DNA of 64,000 nt, from assembly GCA_904501925.1 (NCBI GenBank), contig CAJGCO010000007.1:1-64000 (forward strand), given 5' to 3'. How positions within the stretch are numbered: the first letter of the stretch is position 1; the number at the start of each line of letters is the position of its first letter. Source of the stretch: an uncultured Alphaproteobacteria bacterium (lineage in GTDB: Bacteria; Pseudomonadota; Alphaproteobacteria; RF32; CAG-239). The notes below the pieces were generated by a model that saw only the letters and a program-made list of their open reading frames with translations, searched no databases and had not been told where the DNA came from. Below, in pieces: positions 6,071 to 15,130 of the stretch. The position numbers and the translations under genes were made by a program.

Positions 6071-8887
6071 ATGGCAGAAAGTAAGTTTTTAGAAATAAAA
6101 GGCGCAAGAGAACACAACCTAAAAAATGTTAGCGTATCTATTCCCAAAAACAAACTAACCGTCATTACAGGTTTATCAGGATCAGGCAAATCTTCTCTAG
6201 CATTTGATACAATCTATGCCGAAGGACAACGTCGTTATGTAGAAAGCCTATCAGCCTATGCCAGACAATTTTTAGATTTAATGAAAAAACCAGAAGTAGA
6301 TTCTATCGATGGTCTAGCCCCTGCCATATCTATTGAACAAAAAACCACTTCACACAACCCTCGTTCAACCGTTGGCACCATAACCGAAATTTATGACTAC
6401 ATGCGTTTATTATGGGCAAGAGTAGGAACACCTTATTCTCCAGCCACAGGTCTTCCTATTGAAGCACAAAGCGTTAGCCAAATAACCGATAAAATTTTAA
6501 GTTTTCCCATCTCTTCCAAACTCCTTCTTACTTCCCCTATTGTTAGAGCCAGAAAAGGCGAGTTCAAAAAAGAACTATCCTCCCTCCTAAAACAGGGCTA
6601 TCAAAGAGTAAAAATTGACGGCCAAGTATACGATTTAGAAGACGCACCTGATTTAGAAAAAAACATAAAACACGACATAGAAGTAGTTGTTGACCGTTTA
6701 ATTATTAAAGATGAAGACCTCCGTGAACGAGTATCCCAATCCGTAGAAACAGCTCTAAAATTAAGCAATGGAATTATCTATATAGACGACACCTCCACCA
6801 ACAATCGTACAATCTGCTCTTCAAAATATGCATGTCCAGTCTCTGGCTTTAGTATTGAAGAAATAGAACCCCGCCTCTTTTCTTTTAACAACCCACAAGG
6901 CGCTTGTCCTCATTGTGATGGTTTAGGTGCAAGATTATACATGGATGAAAATTTAGTTGTACCAAACACCTCAAAATCCATCTCCCAAGGCGCCATTGTC
7001 CCTTGGTATGGCTTCAAGTCTGCTTTCTACAAACAAACCCTTATCTCTTTGTGCGATTATTTATCAATATCGCCAGATACCCCTTGGTGCGATTTACCAG
7101 AAAAAGCCAAACAAATAATTCTCTACGGCTCCGGCAACGTCCATATCCCATTATATTTTTCAAGCTTTGTAACAGACAAACCTTTTGAAGGTGTAATCCC
7201 CAATATGGAGCGACGCTTTTTAGAAACAGAAAGCGCAGCCTCTCGCGAAGAACTTTCTCGTTACCAATCTTCAGCCCCATGTACATATTGCAATCAAAAG
7301 CGCCTAAAACCAGAAGCCCTAGCTGTAAAAATCTGCAACAAAGACATTATGGAAGTTTCCGACTTATCCATCAAAGAAGCTCTTAGCTGGTTCTTAAAAG
7401 TAGAAGACCAACTAAGCCCTCAAAAACAACAAATTGCTCACAAAATCTTAAAAGAAATCATTGAGCGCTTACAATTTTTAAACAACGTTGGCCTAGATTA
7501 TCTAACCCTATCACGCCAATCCGGTGGCTTATCTGGTGGTGAATCTCAACGCATTCGCCTAGCCTCACAAATTGGTTCAGGTTTAACCGGTGTATTTTAT
7601 GTCCTTGATGAACCATCTATTGGACTTCACCAAAAAGACAACGATAGACTACTCTCCACCTTAAACCACCTTAGAGATATCGGTAACACCGTTATTGTTG
7701 TTGAACACGATGAAGACGCCATCCGTTCTGCAGATTATATCATAGATATGGGGCCTCTTGCCGGTCAATTTGGTGGCCAAATCACAGCTTGTGGCAGCGT
7801 TGATGAAGTCTTAAAAAATCCCAACAGCCTTACAGCATCTTACCTAAATGGCACCAAACAAATTCCAATACCATCATCACGTCGCAAGGGCAACGGCAAG
7901 TTTTTAGAATTATTAGGCGCCACAACCAACAACCTAAAAAATGTAAACTTAAAACTTCCTCTAGGAACATTAACTCTTGTTACAGGTGTTTCAGGTGGTG
8001 GCAAATCATCCCTAATTATTGAAACATTATACAAAGCCCTAAACAAAGAACTAAACAATTCCAGAGAACCAACCGGTGCATATTCAGAACTTAAAGGCCT
8101 AGAAAATATTGATAAAGTAATCGATATTGACCAATCTCCAATTGGTAGAACTCCTCGTTCCAACCCTGCCACCTACACAGGTTTATTTACTTACATAAGA
8201 GATTGGTTTGCAGAATTACCCCTATCCAAAGCTCGTGGCTACAAAGCCGGACGTTTTTCATTCAACGTTGCAGGCGGTCGTTGTGAACACTGCCTTGGTG
8301 ATGGCCTAACCAAAATAGAAATGAACTTCCTACCAGATGTTTATGTAGAATGTGAACATTGCCATGGCAAACGTTTCAACCGTGAAACACTAGAAGTAAC
8401 CTACAAGGGAAAATCCATCGCCGATGTTTTAGATATGACTGTTGACGAAGCTCATGCTTTTTTTGAAAACATTCCATCAATAAAAACTCGCCTAGAACTA
8501 CTCCAAAAAGTTGGTCTTGGCTATATCCATTTAGGACAATCGGCAACAACTCTCTCCGGTGGTGAAGCTCAGCGTATAAAACTCTCCAAAGAGCTCTCAA
8601 AACGTGCCACAGGCAAAACCATATACATCTTAGATGAACCAACCACAGGTCTCCATTTTGAAGACATAAATCGCCTTTTAAGCGTCCTACAAACATTAGT
8701 AGACCAAGGCAATACCGTCGTTGTTATTGAACACAATTTAGACGTAATAAAAGTAGCCGACTATATTGTCGATATGGGTCCAGAGGGTGGCGCTGGTGGA
8801 GGCCAAATCGTAAGCTCCGGCACTCCGGAAGAAATTGTAAAAAAAGCCAAAGGTTATACTTATAAATACCTAAAAAATAAAATTTAA
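6071..8887 (+). CDS. uvrA: Excinuclease ABC subunit A (UvrA)
   Basis: 938 residues, a full-length UvrA. UvrA is the DNA-damage sensor of nucleotide excision repair: a dimeric ATPase that scans DNA with UvrB and loads it at lesions. Two ABC modules are visible. The first has Walker A TGLSGSGKSSLAFDT (~32-46) and, later, LSGGESQRIRLASQIG with LDEPSIGLH. The second has TGVSGGGKSSL and LSGGEAQRIKLSKEL with LDEPTTGLH. The C-terminal zinc finger is complete (CEHC...CEHC). In the first zinc module the second cysteine is replaced by serine (CPVSGF), which I recall as normal in alphaproteobacteria. AAGGAG precedes the ATG. It is a single-gene unit. Confidence 0.97.
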   Translation: MAESKFLEIKGAREHNLKNVSVSIPKNKLTVITGLSGSGKSSLAFDTIYAEGQRRYVESLSAYARQFLDLMKKPEVDSIDGLAPAISIEQKTTSHNPRSTVGTITEIYDYMRLLWARVGTPYSPATGLPIEAQSVSQITDKILSFPISSKLLLTSPIVRARKGEFKKELSSLLKQGYQRVKIDGQVYDLEDAPDLEKNIKHDIEVVVDRLIIKDEDLRERVSQSVETALKLSNGIIYIDDTSTNNRTICSSKYACPVSGFSIEEIEPRLFSFNNPQGACPHCDGLGARLYMDENLVVPNTSKSISQGAIVPWYGFKSAFYKQTLISLCDYLSISPDTPWCDLPEKAKQIILYGSGNVHIPLYFSSFVTDKPFEGVIPNMERRFLETESAASREELSRYQSSAPCTYCNQKRLKPEALAVKICNKDIMEVSDLSIKEALSWFLKVEDQLSPQKQQIAHKILKEIIERLQFLNNVGLDYLTLSRQSGGLSGGESQRIRLASQIGSGLTGVFYVLDEPSIGLHQKDNDRLLSTLNHLRDIGNTVIVVEHDEDAIRSADYIIDMGPLAGQFGGQITACGSVDEVLKNPNSLTASYLNGTKQIPIPSSRRKGNGKFLELLGATTNNLKNVNLKLPLGTLTLVTGVSGGGKSSLIIETLYKALNKELNNSREPTGAYSELKGLENIDKVIDIDQSPIGRTPRSNPATYTGLFTYIRDWFAELPLSKARGYKAGRFSFNVAGGRCEHCLGDGLTKIEMNFLPDVYVECEHCHGKRFNRETLEVTYKGKSIADVLDMTVDEAHAFFENIPSIKTRLELLQKVGLGYIHLGQSATTLSGGEAQRIKLSKELSKRATGKTIYILDEPTTGLHFEDINRLLSVLQTLVDQGNTVVVIEHNLDVIKVADYIVDMGPEGGAGGGQIVSSGTPEEIVKKAKGYTYKYLKNKI

Positions 8888-8936
8888 CCCCTAAACAAAA
8901 AAAACATTTAAAAGACAAAAAGTTGACCAAACGCTA

Positions 8937-8965
8937 TTGACACCCCCTCAAAATTATGCTATATT
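8937..8965 (+). promoter_or_regulatory. Strong sigma-70-type promoter
   Basis: TTGACA (8937-8942), 17-bp spacer, TATATT (8960-8965). Transcription would begin near 8972 and leave a ~150-nt leader before the gene at 9123. The leader has no Shine-Dalgarno sequence. It holds an A/T-only inverted repeat (TTTGAT...ATCAAA, about 9084-9107) close to the start codon, and is otherwise featureless to me. Confidence 0.65.
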
Positions 8966-9122
8966 CATAATGTTTACAAATTATTGTGCGTATAGATATG
9001 AATTGTCGTTCTTTAGCTTATGCTTAAGGGTGCATTTTGTGTTTTTCACATTTGTTTTGTAAGCCGTCAAAGGGAAAATCTTTTTGATGAATTTTGTTTA
9101 ATCAAATTTATTTTTTTTATTT

Positions 9123-10772
9123 ATGAAAAAAACTTTCATCAAAGTAGCCAACGCTACTTCAAGCCTCTGGCTTAAGAAAACAGTAAAAACTAACATTAAC
9201 GCATCTGCATGGCTCCCTGGTGTAAAAAAAGAGCTCAAAGTTCTGGGACGTGAAGTTCATTCATTCCTAGGCGAAGGCGGCACAGAGGTCTTTGATTTCG
9301 ACCTCAATGTCAGCGAACAGTTCGCTCAAGAACGTCGTTGGAGCTTGGCCACACGCCTCGCTCTGATTGAGAGAGGTTGCTTCGTTCTCATTGAGGACAT
9401 ATCTACTCTCGATGAGCTTGATGCTATGCTCAAAAGAGAGAAGGTTAACCCTATCTCCGAAAAGGTATGGCTAACAGCGCTTCGCCGTCGAACTCCAACC
9501 AAGGATAAGCTCGCTTCATTGGTAAGCACGCTACCAATGAGGACGCTAGCACACATCGTAGAGCACATACCAACTGTGTTCAACGATCTAAGTGTCGAGC
9601 GTATTGACGCACTAGAGCTCTCAAACAGAGAACAAACTAAGCATTGGCTATTGTTCCAGCTTAGCAAGTCTGATCCAAAGAGATGGTCTCTTCCTCTGGC
9701 GAAAATCCTTCTTGACGAGTGTGACAAGAAAGATCACCCAGAACTAATGTCTTCATGGTTGAAGGTAACTGTATATCTTGCGATTAAGAACAAGGTTGAC
9801 ATTTCATCCATCATACCAAGGATATACAAAAAGTATAACTCTTTGTATGATGATATCACCTCAGCCTGTGGACTAGATGAGAATTGGGAGTTTGCTCGCC
9901 CAATCATTCTCAACTGGATGCCTCAGTTGTTGCATTTGGTAAAGGACATCACTTGCCCATTCGACCAAGTGATTACTCACTCGGTAGAGTGCAATGAACC
10001 AGCAATTCTGCTAAAGATTGCATACCGACATGTTGACAGTCCTGAAGTACATCAGGTACTTCTCGACAACCTCAACCACATTGTCAAGGCAGAGAAAAAC
10101 TTTGTATCTGCTCTCAACAACAGGTTGATATTCCATGCAACCAACGAGAGACAGTATTTCCAAATTATCTCAGCCAACAAGTGGTATAACTTTGAGAACG
10201 CAAACGATGATGCTAACCTGAGACTGCTGAAAAACAAAGTCTTCAACAGCAAGGCAACTGACGTCATCATCCAGTATTTCTTCCCCTTCACAGGATGGGA
10301 TACAGATGATGCCAAATGTGCTATCAGAATTCTGGTCGGACAAGACAAGTTCCCCGTCTCTATGATTGATAGCTTGTCAGAGGAGATGCAGGCGTACGCA
10401 TACGAAACAATGCGTACAAGAGCTCAGGCTCTAGTCCTCAATTCTACGGACATGGGGCAAGTAAAGTATCTGCTCTCAAAGCGCAACTTAACCGTTGAAG
10501 CCGAACAGATAATGCTCAAGCGAGTTGTTACCAATGATTACACTCATTTCTATGAGAACCTCGTGGTAGACTACATTGCTTCCAAGAAGCTCGCTCCGTC
10601 TTCATTCGTCTTCTTGACTAAGTGCAACTATGGTTCACTTCGCTTGTGGAAACGATACCTAACAACCTATGCTAGCAAGCATGGTTTGACTCAAAACGAG
10701 TTTGCATATATCATGCAGGGTTCTACTTTCCCAACTGAGGCTATCGAATTCGAGTGTTTCTTGAAAGACTAA
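9123..10772 (+). CDS. Unrecognised 549-residue cytoplasmic protein, high-G+C orphan
   Basis: I do not recognise this protein. It is soluble, without signal peptide or membrane segments, and reads as almost all helix, with repeated short blocks rich in leucine and tryptophan that suggest a HEAT/TPR-like solenoid. Its DNA differs sharply from its neighbours: 47-52% G+C in sampled lines against about 30%, with frequent CTC, GAG and AAG codons where the host uses TTA, GAA and AAA. No Shine-Dalgarno sequence precedes the ATG (the upstream 20 bases are almost all A and T), unlike most genes here. It has its own strong promoter and its own terminator, so it is a self-contained cassette. Recent transfer is the likely explanation. 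Confidence 0.75.
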   Translation: MKKTFIKVANATSSLWLKKTVKTNINASAWLPGVKKELKVLGREVHSFLGEGGTEVFDFDLNVSEQFAQERRWSLATRLALIERGCFVLIEDISTLDELDAMLKREKVNPISEKVWLTALRRRTPTKDKLASLVSTLPMRTLAHIVEHIPTVFNDLSVERIDALELSNREQTKHWLLFQLSKSDPKRWSLPLAKILLDECDKKDHPELMSSWLKVTVYLAIKNKVDISSIIPRIYKKYNSLYDDITSACGLDENWEFARPIILNWMPQLLHLVKDITCPFDQVITHSVECNEPAILLKIAYRHVDSPEVHQVLLDNLNHIVKAEKNFVSALNNRLIFHATNERQYFQIISANKWYNFENANDDANLRLLKNKVFNSKATDVIIQYFFPFTGWDTDDAKCAIRILVGQDKFPVSMIDSLSEEMQAYAYETMRTRAQALVLNSTDMGQVKYLLSKRNLTVEAEQIMLKRVVTNDYTHFYENLVVDYIASKKLAPSSFVFLTKCNYGSLRLWKRYLTTYASKHGLTQNEFAYIMQGSTFPTEAIEFECFLKD

Positions 10773-10800
10773 ACTCAACAACAAAAACGACTAACCATTA

Positions 10801-10827
10801 GGAGGGGCATTACGCCCCTCCTTTTTT
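10801..10827 (+). terminator. Strong terminator of the 9123 gene
   Basis: GGAGGGGC / GCCCCTCC, 8-bp G+C-only stem with a 5-nt loop, followed by six T residues. Confidence 0.92.
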
Positions 10828-10850
10828 ATTTAACACATCACAAATATAAC

Positions 10851-10878
10851 TTGAAAAAAAACTTCTCCCTTATATACT
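10851..10878 (+). promoter_or_regulatory. Promoter candidate for the CgeB-like gene
   Basis: TTGAAA (10851-10856), 16-bp spacer, TATACT (10873-10878), ending 28 bp before the ATG at 10907. Confidence 0.5.
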
Positions 10879-10906
10879 TAATCCATTGTTTATATAAGGA
10901 TTGAAC

Positions 10907-11917
10907 ATGAAAAAATTTTTCTATATCATCACTAGTTTAATAGTAATTTCATCTGCAATATTCTATTATGCAAACCGGCTAGATTATAATAAAGTTGTCT
11001 TAGTTTTACCTTCCTCAAACAGAGCATCATCTCTTTATTTTTATAAAAAAGATGGCGATTTTTTCTTAGCTCAAGATTTAGGATTGGGACTAGAAAAATT
11101 AGGTTACACTGTTGAATATCGCTTCAGAGAAGATTTTAATAATATGAACCTAAAAGATGCCGGCAACATCATCTATTTCAAAGGATATTACAACTTTGCC
11201 TCTCTCCCACAAGATAACGTAAAAAAACGTAAAAAAGTTTTATACATATACTACGTTGAAGGTCTAAATGAAAACACCCTAAAAGAAGCAGATGTAATCG
11301 TTAGTGCCTCAAAAAAATTCCTTAATGAATATATCTTAAGCAAAGGCCTTAAAGGAGAATACGCTCCTCAGTTTACAAACCCGGAACGCTTTAAAAACTC
11401 AACTGACCCTATCCCAAATCCATCAGATGTTTTGTTTGTTGGCTCCAACCATACCGGCAAAGGACGAAAGAGTGTAGAATATGCAATCAATGCCAATGCC
11501 AACCTTGACGTCTATGGCAAATATTGGAATGGCTACATTCCTCAATCATACATAAAAGGCAACTACATTGAAAATAACAACCTTTCCCAATATTATGCAA
11601 ATGCCAAAATCGTATTAAACGATCACAGAGATGATATGCAACATTTTGGTTTTATCTCTAATCGCATATTTGATGTAAGCGCCAGTGGTGGCTTTGTCTT
11701 TACAGATTATCTAAAAGAAATAGAAGAAATCTATGGCGATAGTATCGCAATGTTTAAAACCCAAGAAGAATTTACTCAAAAATTGCAATACTATTTAGCC
11801 AACGAAGATGTACGAAAAGAAATGAGCAAAAAAGCCCAAAAAATCACATTAGAAAACTTCACTAATCTAAAAATTGCTCAAAAATTTTCAGATATCTTAA
11901 AAAATATAAAAAAATAA
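10907..11917 (+). CDS. CgeB-like glycosyltransferase, membrane anchored
   Basis: 336 residues from the ATG at 10907, which has AAGGA six bases upstream. An N-terminal hydrophobic helix (about 5-22) is followed by a two-lobed GT-B-like region. The C-terminal half has QFTNPERF, LFVGSNHTGKGRKS, LDVYGKYW, YYANAKIVLNDHRDDMQHFGFISNRIFD (in pieces), SASGGFVFTDY and EEIYGDSIAMF. This is the pattern of the CgeB/YkvP glycosyl transferase-like family (glycosyltransferase family 1). It is a single-gene unit between two terminators or promoters. It probably modifies a surface glycan; donor and acceptor cannot be read from sequence. Confidence 0.75.
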   Translation: MKKFFYIITSLIVISSAIFYYANRLDYNKVVLVLPSSNRASSLYFYKKDGDFFLAQDLGLGLEKLGYTVEYRFREDFNNMNLKDAGNIIYFKGYYNFASLPQDNVKKRKKVLYIYYVEGLNENTLKEADVIVSASKKFLNEYILSKGLKGEYAPQFTNPERFKNSTDPIPNPSDVLFVGSNHTGKGRKSVEYAINANANLDVYGKYWNGYIPQSYIKGNYIENNNLSQYYANAKIVLNDHRDDMQHFGFISNRIFDVSASGGFVFTDYLKEIEEIYGDSIAMFKTQEEFTQKLQYYLANEDVRKEMSKKAQKITLENFTNLKIAQKFSDILKNIKK

Positions 11918-11960
11918 AAAAATATTTTTAATATAACTTGATTTTTTCCAAACCACACAC

Positions 11961-11978
11961 TAACTAAAGTATTAGTTA
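11961..11978. promoter_or_regulatory. Palindrome in the groES upstream region
   Basis: TAACTAA, 4-nt spacer, TTAGTTA: a perfect 7-bp inverted repeat about 28 bp before the groES start codon. A CTTGATT element lies at 11937-11943 and could be a heat-shock -35, but no good -10 follows. No CIRCE element (TTAGCACTC...GAGTGCTAA) is present. Confidence 0.35.
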
Positions 11979-12006
11979 ATTAAACTTATTTATAGGAGCA
12001 ATTTAA

Positions 12007-12297
12007 ATGCTAGTTAAGCCATTAAGAGAAAACGTTTTAGTAAAACGTGTTGAAGAAGAAAATAAAACAGCTGGTGGTATCATTTTGCCAGATACAGCTA
12101 AAGAAAAACCAAGTGAAGGTAAAATTATTGCCATCGGCGAAGGCCGTGTTACAACAGATGGTAGAGTTATGCCTATGAGCGTAAAAGTTGGCGACACTGT
12201 TTTATTTAGCAAATGGACTGGAACTGAAATTAAAGTTGACGGAGAGCCTCATTTGATTATCAAAGAGGGTGACATTTTAGCAATTATTGAAAGATAA
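12007..12297 (+). CDS. groES: Co-chaperonin GroES
   Basis: 96 residues, the normal length. GroES is the heptameric lid that closes the GroEL folding chamber. LVKPLRENVLVKRVEEENKT opens the protein; the mobile loop region (KTAGGIILPDTAKEKPSEG, about 20-38) and the roof segment follow, and it ends with IIKEGDILAIIER. AGGAGC precedes the ATG. It is followed after 21 bp by groEL, the usual operon. Confidence 0.97.
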   Translation: MLVKPLRENVLVKRVEEENKTAGGIILPDTAKEKPSEGKIIAIGEGRVTTDGRVMPMSVKVGDTVLFSKWTGTEIKVDGEPHLIIKEGDILAIIER

Positions 12298-12318
12298 TAC
12301 AGAAAGGGAACATAAAAA

Positions 12319-13968
12319 ATGGGAGCAAAAGATATTAAATTCGGAAGCGACGCTAGATCAAAAATGCTTAAAGGCGTTGAAATTTTAGCTAAAACAGTAA
12401 AAGTTACATTAGGCCCTAAAGGTCGTAACGTTATGTTAGATAAATCTTATGGCGCACCAAAAATCACTAAAGACGGTGTTAGTGTTGCCAAAGAAATTCA
12501 CCTAGCAGATAAGTTTGAAAATATGGGTGCTCAATTAGTAAAAGAAGTTGCTCAAAAAACAGCAGATAAAGCTGGTGATGGAACAACAACTGCAACTGTT
12601 TTAGCAGAAGCAATCATCAAAGAAGGTTGCAAAGCTGTTGCAGCTGGTATGAACCCAATGGATTTAAAACGCGGTATTGATTTAGCTGTTGAAACAGTTA
12701 TTGAAGATGTAAAATCTCGCTCAAAAGAAATCAAAACATCAGAAGAAATCGCTCAAGTTGGTACAATTTCAGCCAATGGCGATAAAAGCATCGGACAATA
12801 TCTAGCTCACGCTATGGAAAAAGTTGGCAACGACGGTGTAATCACTGTTGAAGATGCCAAAGGCTTAGACACAGAATTAGACGTTGTTGAAGGTATGCAA
12901 TTTGACAGAGGTTATTTATCTCCATACTTTGTTACAGATGCAGATAAAATGACTGCTGAATATGAATCTCCATTTGTATTACTTTATGATCAAAAAATTT
13001 CTAACTTACAAGCAATCTTGCCAGTATTAGAAGCAGTATTACAATCAGGTCGCGCACTTTTAATCGTTGCCGAAGATATCGAAGGCGAAGCATTAGCAAC
13101 TCTAGTTGTAAACCGTATCAGAAGTGGCTTAAAAGTTTGTGCAGTTAAAGCACCTGGCTTTGGCGATAGAAGAAAAGCCATTTTACAAGACTTAGCAATC
13201 TTAACAGGTGGCCAAGTTATTTCTGAAGAATTAGGTCTAAAACTTGAAAACACAACTATTGATATGTTGGGTACAGCAAAACGCGTTATTGTTTCTAAAG
13301 ACGATACAACCATTATTGATGGCGATGGCGACAAAGAAATGATTGAAGCACGCAAAACTCAAATCAAAAAAGAAATGGAAAAAACCACTTCTGAATATGA
13401 TAAAGAAAAAATGCAAGAACGCCTTGGTAAACTTTCTGGCGGTGTAGCTGTTATCAGAGTTGGTGGCGCATCAGAAGTAGAAGTTAAAGAAAAGAAAGAC
13501 CGCATTGATGATGCTCTTAATGCAACACGTGCCGCTGTTAAAGAAGGTGTTGTTGCTGGTGGTGGAACAGCATTATTATATGCAACTAAAGCTCTTGAAA
13601 ATGTTAAACCAGAAAACCAAGACATTCGCGTTGGTGTAGATATCATTCGTCGTGCCCTACAAGCTCCAATTCGCCAAATTGCAGAAAACGCAGGTGTTGA
13701 TGGCGCTGTTGTTGCAGGCAAACTTTTAGAAGGTAACGATTTCAACTTCGGTTACAATGCTGCAACTGATGAATATACAGACATGGTAAAAGCTGGTATT
13801 ATCGATCCAACCAAAGTTGTTCGTACAGCTCTTCAAGATGCAGCCTCTGTTGCAAGTCTTTTAATCACAACCGAAGCAATGGTTACAGAAATTCCTGAAA
13901 AACATTGCAACTGTGGTTGTGGTGGTGCAGGTAATCCTGCTCAAGGAATGGGTGGAATGGGTTTCTAA
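12319..13968 (+). CDS. groEL: Chaperonin GroEL
   Basis: 549 residues. GroEL forms the double seven-membered ring that folds newly made proteins using ATP. Family segments are all present: TLGPKGRNVMLDKSYGAP near residue 30, the ATP-binding DGTTTATVLAEAI, GYLSPYFVTD, and the signature AAVKEGVVAGGGTALLY. The C-terminal tail is odd: after EIPEK it reads HCNCGCGGAGNPAQGMGGMGF, with cysteines at 530, 532 and 534 before the usual GGM repeat. Most GroEL tails have only Gly, Met, Ala and Pro. The tail faces the cavity floor, so the cysteines could bind metal or form disulphides there (inference). Confidence 0.97.
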   Translation: MGAKDIKFGSDARSKMLKGVEILAKTVKVTLGPKGRNVMLDKSYGAPKITKDGVSVAKEIHLADKFENMGAQLVKEVAQKTADKAGDGTTTATVLAEAIIKEGCKAVAAGMNPMDLKRGIDLAVETVIEDVKSRSKEIKTSEEIAQVGTISANGDKSIGQYLAHAMEKVGNDGVITVEDAKGLDTELDVVEGMQFDRGYLSPYFVTDADKMTAEYESPFVLLYDQKISNLQAILPVLEAVLQSGRALLIVAEDIEGEALATLVVNRIRSGLKVCAVKAPGFGDRRKAILQDLAILTGGQVISEELGLKLENTTIDMLGTAKRVIVSKDDTTIIDGDGDKEMIEARKTQIKKEMEKTTSEYDKEKMQERLGKLSGGVAVIRVGGASEVEVKEKKDRIDDALNATRAAVKEGVVAGGGTALLYATKALENVKPENQDIRVGVDIIRRALQAPIRQIAENAGVDGAVVAGKLLEGNDFNFGYNAATDEYTDMVKAGIIDPTKVVRTALQDAASVASLLITTEAMVTEIPEKHCNCGCGGAGNPAQGMGGMGF

Positions 13969-14000
13969 CCCAATCTGCCAACCGGTAGAACTTAAAACAA

Positions 14001-14028
14001 AAAGGGTAGTCATTTACTACCCTTTTTT
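14001..14028 (+). terminator. Terminator of groES-groEL
   Basis: GGGTAGT / ACTACCC with a 5-nt loop, extended by A-T pairs on both sides and followed by six T residues. Confidence 0.9.
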
Positions 14029-14188
14029 ATTATCCCCCAATATTCCCCCATCTCTTTTATATCTCTATATCTCCCCATTTTTTTATTTGATTTTACTATT
14101 GCAATATTAATTTTAAAAAGATATAAACAAACCATAATAAACAATAATTATTTAGAACAGATTCTATTTACAGTTTTAAGGAAGCCAA

Positions 14189-15130
14189 ATGCCCAAAGTC
14201 TCCATCATAATACCTTGTTATAAAGTTGAGAAATACTTAAAAAGATGTTTAGATTCAGTTCTAGCACAAACATTTTGCGAGTGGGAAGCAATTTGTGTTG
14301 ATGATGGAAGCCCTGATAATTCTGGTCAAATTTTAGATGAGTATGCAAAATTAGATTCTCGCTTCAAAGTAATACATCAAGAAAATCAAGGTTTATCCCA
14401 AGCCAGAAATAATGGCAAAAATCAAGCCAATGGTGATTATATTTATTTTCTAGATTCTGATGACACAATGCATCCACAATTATTAGAAACAACCTACTCT
14501 CTTATGCAACAACATAATGCAGACCTTGTTACATTTGAAATTAACAAACATAACCAACCTATAAACAATATAAATATAAATACCATAAAAACAAAAATAA
14601 CAAACCAACCAATCTATCAAAAAAATAGCAAAAGCAAATTCAAAATACATTTTAATGTTTGCACCAAACTCTATAAAAAGGAATTGTTAAATTCTATAGA
14701 TTTTATTCCCAACATTCACTTTGAAGATTATCCATTTACATTTGCTATTTTTAAAAAAAATCCGAAAACAATTATAACTACATTAAAACTATATAATTAC
14801 GCTCAAAATAACGATTCGATATCAAGACAAAAAAGCACACCAAAACAAATAAAAGATTATTCAATCGGAATAAATTACATATATGATATATACAAACACC
14901 CTCACTATAAAAAAGAACTAAACTACATAAAAAGAACTCTTATTCCAAATCTATTAAAACAACAACTACATCGTTGCCAACAATCAGATGAAACCATCAA
15001 ATCACAAATGTTTAAAGAGTTTACCCAACAATTGATAGATTTGAATAACAAAGGCTTAATTTCTTGGCGTGGTCATAACCTAGCAAGATACTTCACATAT
15101 AAAAAGCTAATCAACGGAGGCTTATTATGA
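14189..15130 (+). CDS. Family 2 glycosyltransferase
   Basis: 313 residues, first gene of a seven-gene glycan operon. The GT2 nucleotide-sugar fold occupies the first ~110 residues: VSIIIPCYKVEKYLKRCLDS, CVDDGSPDNSG, QGLSQARNNGKNQANGDYI and YFLDSDDTMHP (the DXD metal site). The C-terminal half is rich in Asn, Ile and Lys and poorly conserved, as is usual for acceptor-side regions. It adds a sugar to a surface glycan at the inner face of the membrane; sugar identity is unknown. AAGGAAG precedes the ATG. It overlaps the next gene by 4 bases (ATGA). Confidence 0.9.
   Translation: MPKVSIIIPCYKVEKYLKRCLDSVLAQTFCEWEAICVDDGSPDNSGQILDEYAKLDSRFKVIHQENQGLSQARNNGKNQANGDYIYFLDSDDTMHPQLLETTYSLMQQHNADLVTFEINKHNQPINNININTIKTKITNQPIYQKNSKSKFKIHFNVCTKLYKKELLNSIDFIPNIHFEDYPFTFAIFKKNPKTIITTLKLYNYAQNNDSISRQKSTPKQIKDYSIGINYIYDIYKHPHYKKELNYIKRTLIPNLLKQQLHRCQQSDETIKSQMFKEFTQQLIDLNNKGLISWRGHNLARYFTYKKLINGGLL

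Noticed and set aside
6830..6920. Loss of a zinc-binding cysteine in UvrA (CPVSGF)
   Set aside because: As I recall, this serine is normal in alphaproteobacterial UvrA, so it is a lineage mark and not damage.
8880..9122. Known riboswitch in the leader of the 9123 gene
   Set aside because: No match to any riboswitch core I know; only an A/T stem near the start codon.
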